7,601 nt of DNA. It comes from an uncultured Rikenella sp. GTDB taxonomy: Bacteria; Bacteroidota; Bacteroidia; Bacteroidales; Rikenellaceae. The stretch covers positions 1-7,601 of the forward strand of contig NZ_CAJTMN010000095.1 in the NCBI RefSeq assembly GCF_910577125.1, given 5' to 3'. Shown here piece by piece: positions 3,847 to 7,601 of the stretch. A model generated the notes under the pieces. It was not told the origin of the DNA and did not search any database. It saw only the letters and a list, made by a program, of their open reading frames with translations. Position 1 is the first letter of the stretch; the number at the start of each line of letters is the position of its first letter. Position numbers and translations under genes: made by a program.

Positions 3847-5391
3847 ATGACAAAAGAGTTAGTCATCCACTCGACCGGCAGCGAGATCGAAATCGCCCTC
3901 CTCGAAGACGGACAGCTCGTCGAACTCAACCGCGAGAAGACCAAAAGTTCCTTCACCGTTGGCGACATCTATCTCGGCAAAGTGCACAAAGTGATGGGGG
4001 GGCTCAACGCCGCCTTCGTCGACGTGGGCAACCAGAAAGACGCCTTTCTGCACTACCTCGACCTCGGGAGCGCCTTCAACTCGCTGAACGACCTCGTCAA
4101 ACAGGTGAACGGACGCCACCAGAAGATCGACTTCTCCTCCCTGAAAGTCCAGAACGACCTCGGCAAAGAGGGGAAGATCGCCGGCGTGCTCAATAACGGC
4201 CAGCATATCATCGTCCAGATCGCCAAGGAGCCGATTTCGACCAAAGGGCCCCGCGTGACCAGCGACATCTCGATCGCCGGGCGACACCTCGTGCTGATTC
4301 CGCTCTCCAACAAAGTGCACATATCGCAGAAGATACGCTCCAACGAAGAGAAAAAGCGACTCAAAGGGATTGTGGAGGGGATTCTGCCCCGGAACTACGG
4401 CGCCATCGTGCGCACCGCCGCCGAAGGGAAATCGGCCGAAGATATCGAAGCCGACATCACCCACCTCATCTCGAAATGGGAAGGAGCTCTGTCCGCCTTG
4501 CAACATGCCCAGCCCCCTTACCTGCTGCTGGGCGAAGAGAGCCGGACGACCACCATCCTGCGGGATTTGCTCAACGACTCCTTCACCCACATCCACGTGG
4601 ACAACGAACAGGTGTTCCACGAAGTGAAGGAATACATCTCCGCCATCGAGCCGGAGGCGGAGAAGATCGTCAAGCTCTACAAAGGGAACATCCCCATCTT
4701 CGACCAGTTCGACATCACCAAACAGATCAAACAGCTCTTCGGGCGAACAGTGGTCTTCAAGCGGGGGGCATACCTCATCGTGGAGCATACCGAAGCGCTG
4801 CACGTGATCGACGTCAACAGCGGCAAGCGCGCCAAGAGCGACGAGACCCAGGAGGCCAATGCGCTGGAATGCAACCTGAACGCCGTGCCGGAGATCGCGC
4901 GTCAGCTGCGGTTGAAGGATATGGGGGGGATTATCGTGATCGACTTCATCGACCTGCACACCGCCCAGAACCGGAACGCCGTGTTAGAGGCGATGCGGAA
5001 AGCGATGGCCACCGACCGGGCCAAACACAACATCCTGCCGCTGACGAAGTTCGGCCTGATGCAGATCACCCGGCAGCGGGTGCGGCCGGAGACCCAGATC
5101 GTCATCAACGAAAAGTGTCCGACATGCCACGGGACGGGCGAGATCGCACCCTCGGTGCTGCTCGACGCCCAGATCGAAAACCAGGTGGCCTATTACGCGA
5201 AAGAGAAACACTACAAACTGCTGACCGTTCACGTGCATCCGTACGTGGCGGCCTACATCAACCGGGGCGGGCTGTTCAGCAAGCGGGCCAAGTGGTGCGT
5301 GAAATACGGCGCGGTGATCAAGGTGATTCCGAACGACTCGCTGGGGATGATCGAATATAAGTTCTACAACGCGCTGGGGGATGCCATCTGA
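3847..5391 (+). CDS. rng: Ribonuclease G (Rne/Rng family endoribonuclease)
   Basis: RNase G is a Mg2+-dependent single-strand endonuclease that matures the 16S rRNA 5' end and turns over mRNA. The protein has 514 residues. An S1-type domain comes early (VGDIYLGKVHKVMGGLNAAF, then FVDVGNQKDAFLHYLDL). The catalytic DNase-I-like region has HVIDVNSGK (D322, N324) and IIVIDFIDL (D366), matching the metal-binding aspartates of RNase E/G. C424-P-T-C427 in CPTCHGTG is the zinc-link motif for dimer contact. The C-terminus ends soon after SLGMIEYKFYNALG, with no RNase E-type scaffold tail. The ATG at 3847 is chosen because MTKELVIHS then IEIALLEDGQLVEL matches family starts; upstream frame overlaps the terminator. 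An exact -7 box was not found; TTATTTTG at 3746-3753 is a weak candidate. Its stop shares one base with the next gene's ATG. Confidence 0.93.
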   Translation: MTKELVIHSTGSEIEIALLEDGQLVELNREKTKSSFTVGDIYLGKVHKVMGGLNAAFVDVGNQKDAFLHYLDLGSAFNSLNDLVKQVNGRHQKIDFSSLKVQNDLGKEGKIAGVLNNGQHIIVQIAKEPISTKGPRVTSDISIAGRHLVLIPLSNKVHISQKIRSNEEKKRLKGIVEGILPRNYGAIVRTAAEGKSAEDIEADITHLISKWEGALSALQHAQPPYLLLGEESRTTTILRDLLNDSFTHIHVDNEQVFHEVKEYISAIEPEAEKIVKLYKGNIPIFDQFDITKQIKQLFGRTVVFKRGAYLIVEHTEALHVIDVNSGKRAKSDETQEANALECNLNAVPEIARQLRLKDMGGIIVIDFIDLHTAQNRNAVLEAMRKAMATDRAKHNILPLTKFGLMQITRQRVRPETQIVINEKCPTCHGTGEIAPSVLLDAQIENQVAYYAKEKHYKLLTVHVHPYVAAYINRGGLFSKRAKWCVKYGAVIKVIPNDSLGMIEYKFYNALGDAI

Positions 5392-6467
5392 TGGAAGAAG
5401 AGGTCGCGGAATCCACCTGGCACCAGGAGCCGATCGAGTTGTTCGAAATCGCATCGTGGGAAGAACTTCACCGCGGAGTGCGGGACGCATCGGCCTCTGT
5501 GATCGATTTTTCGGTGGGGCCCAATGACGGGCGGGTTTACTGCCTGTTCCGCCATTCGCTGGCGGCCGAAGAGGAGCCGCCCCGTTACTATTATGCCGTG
5601 GCGGTACTCGATGTCGACTGGGAGGCGAGACGGTATCTGGGGAAGCAAGTGTACGAGTTGGGAGACGATTATCGGACGGAGTACAATTGGATTCGCGTGC
5701 TGGGCGACGATTTTTTGTTGGTAGGTCGTTGGAGCGACTACAACGGCGGAAAGCCGGAGCGAAACGGCCTGTTGGTCGGTCGGGACGGGACGGCCAAGCG
5801 GGATTATTGTTTCGGGAGTAGTATCGATGCCTGTCTGGTTATGGCGGACGGTACTATCGTGATGGGGTACGACGATACGGAATCCTTTGCGGACGCTCAT
5901 GGCTTGGATCTGGATCATCCGTATTTCAGTTTGGATGGGATCGTCGCTTTCAGACCGGATGGAACTCAATTTTGGAATTCGGGCAAGCATGGCTATGCTT
6001 TCCTGCACATGTGTACTGCGCTGAGTCAGGATGTGCAGGGATGCATGTGGGCCTTTTACAAAACGTGGAGGTGTGATCCCGAGTTGGATCGGGATCGGAA
6101 GCTCTACGACTATCTCGAAGAGTGGGAGTGGAACACGGATGAGATCACCGATTCATGCGAACTGGCGAAGACCGATTTTCAGGGAGAGTGCGAGATTTTT
6201 CTCCGCTGTTCCAATAAAATCACGCTGAGTTCGGGTTTCGCCGTCGCGCCGTCTCAACGGAAAATGTTGTTTCGAGGCGGGGTTTTTCATGAGTCCGGTT
6301 TTTTTCTGGTGACTCGTAAGGGCAATGCGTGGGTGGCCGAAGCGGGTGTGGTACCGCAACTGAACGGACAGCCTTTCAGCAGGAAGGAGCGTTGGTGGTG
6401 CCAATTTACGGACTATCGGACGTTATGGATGGGGAGTGAAGGTTTGTACGGTTACCGGTTTGTCTGA
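5391..6467 (+). CDS. Unrecognised 358-residue protein, probably translationally coupled to rng
   Basis: I do not recognise this family. The 358-residue product has no signal peptide or membrane segment and looks cytoplasmic. It is rich in aromatic residues and in short strands with DG turns, for example VGPNDGRVYCLF, LGDDFLLVGRWS, GLLVGRDGTAKR, LVMADGTIVMGY and IVAFRPDGTQFW. These recur about every 30-50 residues in the first two thirds, which suggests a beta-propeller-like fold. The middle is acidic (YDYLEEWEWNTDE). Nine cysteines are scattered without a metal-site pattern. The ATG overlaps the rng stop as TGATG (5389-5393), so reinitiation by ribosomes finishing rng is likely. Codon use shifts towards more T- and A-ending codons after about 5700, unlike rng, which may mean later acquisition or weaker expression. 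A strong terminator follows 22 bases after the stop. Confidence 0.75.
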   Translation: MEEEVAESTWHQEPIELFEIASWEELHRGVRDASASVIDFSVGPNDGRVYCLFRHSLAAEEEPPRYYYAVAVLDVDWEARRYLGKQVYELGDDYRTEYNWIRVLGDDFLLVGRWSDYNGGKPERNGLLVGRDGTAKRDYCFGSSIDACLVMADGTIVMGYDDTESFADAHGLDLDHPYFSLDGIVAFRPDGTQFWNSGKHGYAFLHMCTALSQDVQGCMWAFYKTWRCDPELDRDRKLYDYLEEWEWNTDEITDSCELAKTDFQGECEIFLRCSNKITLSSGFAVAPSQRKMLFRGGVFHESGFFLVTRKGNAWVAEAGVVPQLNGQPFSRKERWWCQFTDYRTLWMGSEGLYGYRFV

Positions 6468-6489
6468 GTCTGGGTTTGTCTGAAACGGA

Positions 6490-6529
6490 AGCGGTCGGCG
6501 CGAATCTTTTCGCGCCGACCGCTGTTTTT
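6490..6529 (+). terminator. Strong intrinsic terminator after the rng operon
   Basis: A perfect 15-bp stem, AGCGGTCGGCGCGAA (6490-6504) with TTCGCGCCGACCGCT (6509-6523), encloses a 4-nt loop and is followed by GTTTTT (6524-6529). It ends the rng-358-residue-protein transcript. On the minus strand the sequence after the stem is only CCGTTTC, so it would be weaker for the convergent DUF3467 gene. Confidence 0.92.
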
Positions 6530-6549
6530 CCGGCCCGCTCTCCGAGAGG

Positions 6550-6855
6550 TCAGCAATAAGAGTTATTTCCGAACCCGTTGATCGGCGGCGTATCCGGCGT
6601 ATGCATCTCGATTTTTCCCACGATGCTCTCATACCGCGCCACATTCTCCTGAAGCGACAGGAGTAGCCGTTTCGCATGCTCCGGCGTGAGAATCACCCGG
6701 CTTTTGACCTGCGCCTTGGGCATTCCCGGCATCATGCGGATAAAGTCCAGCACGAACTCCGAGGTCGAATGCGAAATCACCGCGAGATTGGCATACGTTC
6801 CCTGCGCCACCTCTTCATTGAGTTCGATATCCAGTTCTACTTTGTGATCGGTCAT
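6550..6855 (-). CDS. DUF3467 protein, 101 residues
   Basis: This is a small conserved protein of unknown function, common in Bacteroidetes. The core matches what I know of DUF3467: YANLAVISHSTSEFVLDFI, then MPGMPKAQVKSRVILTPEHAKRLL and LQENVARYE. The predicted order is strand, helix, strand, long helix. The N-terminus is acidic (DIELNEEVAQG) and the tail is a flexible Pro/Asn-rich end, PPINGFGNNSYC. In many relatives a DUF3467 gene lies beside rpoB/rpoC, from memory; here it stands alone. The ATG at 6855 is preferred to the in-frame TTG at 6861, because the ATG is the usual start and a -7 box lies 25 bases upstream. It is convergent with the rng operon, 82 bases between the stops. Confidence 0.88.
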   Translation of the reverse strand: MTDHKVELDIELNEEVAQGTYANLAVISHSTSEFVLDFIRMMPGMPKAQVKSRVILTPEHAKRLLLSLQENVARYESIVGKIEMHTPDTPPINGFGNNSYC

Positions 6856-6880
6856 AGACAACTTGTTCTTTATCTGCGGA

Positions 6881-6888
6881 CAAAGATA
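6881..6888 (-). promoter_or_regulatory. Bacteroidetes -7 box (TATCTTTG) of the DUF3467 gene
   Basis: Read on the minus strand the sequence is TATCTTTG, an exact TAnnTTTG match. The transcript should start near 6874, leaving about 18 bases before the ATG. A small AAGAG/CTCTT inverted repeat followed by a T-run lies just upstream (about 6895-6916) and may insulate the gene from transcription arriving from the right. Confidence 0.6.
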
Positions 6889-6982
6889 GATGAAAAAAGA
6901 GGCTGTCCGTCTCTTCTATTTTTATGTTTTTTCAACAATTCGTCCACACTCCGCCCTCTCTCGGAGCCCCGGGCGCGCGAAC

Positions 6983-7035
6983 GCACCCACAAGGTGTTTT
7001 ATTGGCAGCCTCTAACCCATTTGCCCACCGCGGGG
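6983..7035 (+). repeat. Repeat module D, shortened relative of module A
   Basis: From 6983 the plus strand matches the minus strand of module A: GCACCCACA, then GGTGTTTTA, then TGGCAGCCTCTA and CCCATTT. A 21-bp unit present in A between TGGC and AGCC is missing. The GGGGTAGA motif is degenerate here (TCTAACCCA, 7011-7019). It ends with GCCCACCGCGGGG (7023-7035), found inverted at 2438-2450. No FISUMP fragment is visible next to it; the DUF3467 upstream region is its neighbour. Confidence 0.6.
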
Positions 7036-7049
7036 TAAGCGAAACTTGA

Positions 7050-7451
7050 GTCTTGCGGAGCCTAAGGCGTAGCGTAGCTATCACAAAAGTTTTTGGTGCC
7101 GCTTTTTTCAAAAAGCGGCAGTTCCGTCCAGCACAGAGCTCGAAAGTCGCCCGCTCGCCTAAAAGGGCATATTTTGTTGGTTGGCGCTTGGCCAACCAAC
7201 GAGAATTGCCGCGGGCGACGGAAACAAGGCGCGCGAAACAAGTCCTCCCCGCGCGCTAGCGGAAAACGCGCAAAGTGGCGGAGCGATAGCGGAGCCGCAG
7301 TGAGGCGGACACGGGACGGAGAATTAGGCTGGGCTTGGGGCTGTATTGGGGCAAAGCTTTTGTGACCCGTAGGGTCGCGCAGTTCGCCGCCACCCCCGGC
7401 GGCGGGCTGCAACTCGACGGAGCTCGTTGCGCCTCCGCTGGCGTCGAACTG
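7050..7451 (+). repeat. Hairpin-rich mosaic repeat element, copy E2
   Basis: This is the second copy of the element at 1314-1977. R1 occupies 7050-7082. Stem P1 is GCCGCTTTTT (7098-7107) with AAAAAGCGGC (7110-7119) and a 2-nt loop. Stem P2 is GTCGCCCGC (7146-7154) with GCGGGCGAC (7211-7219), enclosing GTTGGTTGGC-gcttg-GCCAACCAAC (7176-7200), which has no counterpart in E1. AGGCGCGCGAAAC is at 7227-7239 and the 43-bp block at 7277-7319. GGAGAATTAGGCTG follows directly, whereas E1 has about 99 extra bases there. Further stems are GACCC/GGGTC (7364-7376), GCCGCC-accccc-GGCGGC (7386-7403) and outer arms CAGTTCG (7380-7386) with CGAACTG (7445-7451). A 176-codon minus-strand frame crosses the element but is interrupted by hairpins and looks incidental. 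Confidence 0.7.
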
Positions 7452-7530
7452 AGGTGGGTCGAGGACGAGTAGGGCAGAGAATAGGGTTTCGGTACGAAGG
7501 AAGAGATCCGCAATCCGTTCAAAATAAGTC

Positions 7531-7601
7531 GGGGGATTTTCAAGGAGGATGCGAGTCCCCCTTGAATGTGCTCTTTGCCTACTTTCTACCACATAGTAGA
7601 A
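7531..7601. repeat. Overlapping inverted repeats at the right edge
   Basis: GGGGGA (7531-7536) pairs with TCCCCC (7556-7561), while TTCAAGG (7539-7545) pairs with CCTTGAA (7560-7566). The two stems share bases and exclude each other. A perfect 6-bp hairpin, TTCTAC-cacata-GTAGAA (7584-7601), reaches the last base and may extend beyond the window. I see no gene, tRNA or terminator here. Positions 7452-7530 show nothing I can name. Confidence 0.4.

Noticed and set aside
3859..4959. 366-codon minus-strand open frame inside rng
   Set aside because: It is a shadow of the GC-rich rng codons; the plus-strand frame has catalytic and zinc motifs.
7062..7592. 176-codon minus-strand open frame across E2
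   Set aside because: It passes through several perfect hairpins, has no promoter box or family resemblance, and its E1 counterpart diverges in the P2 interior. The shared end is reported as a finding, not as a gene.

Overview
The window looks like chromosomal DNA from a Bacteroidetes bacterium, most likely of the Alistipes/Rikenellaceae type. The clues are TAnnTTTG (-7 type) promoters before several genes, A-rich leaders instead of strong Shine-Dalgarno sites, a GC-rich coding style, and lineage-typical proteins: a Bacteroidetes-style HU, a 30-residue AURKAIP1/COX24-domain ribosomal-like peptide, a short RNase G, and DUF3467. The genus is an inference from gene content and style, not from a marker gene.

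Layout. Positions 1-397 are non-coding and hold a GGGGTAGA repeat module plus an orphan C-terminal fragment of a Fibrobacter-succinogenes-major-paralogous-type (FISUMP) surface protein on the minus strand. Positions 398-1219 encode a HAD-family phosphatase. Positions 1220-2569 are a long intergenic island with a hairpin-rich mosaic repeat (copy E1), a second FISUMP C-terminal fragment, a long nested palindrome and scrambled repeat pieces. Positions 2570-5391 are a conserved housekeeping block: folK (folate), an HU-family protein, the 30-residue basic peptide, a strong terminator, then RNase G. An unrecognised 358-residue protein (5391-6467) overlaps the RNase G stop by one base and ends at a very strong terminator. 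A convergent DUF3467 gene (6855-6550, minus) follows. Positions 6856-7601 hold another GGGGTAGA-type module and a second mosaic element (copy E2).

How the parts work together. FolK makes a folate precursor. HU (nucleoid), the COX24-like peptide (small ribosomal subunit) and RNase G (rRNA and mRNA processing) form an information-handling group. The protein after RNase G is probably translationally coupled to it, but its role is unknown.

The most unusual content is the intergenic repeat system. E1 and E2 share blocks at 93-97% identity in the same order. Between those blocks sit hairpins whose arms are conserved or covary while their interiors have been replaced. Orphan FISUMP C-terminal fragments, both starting at the same point of the domain, lie next to related GGGGTAGA modules. 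No transposase, integrase or reverse transcriptase is visible, so any mobility or donor role is a hypothesis.
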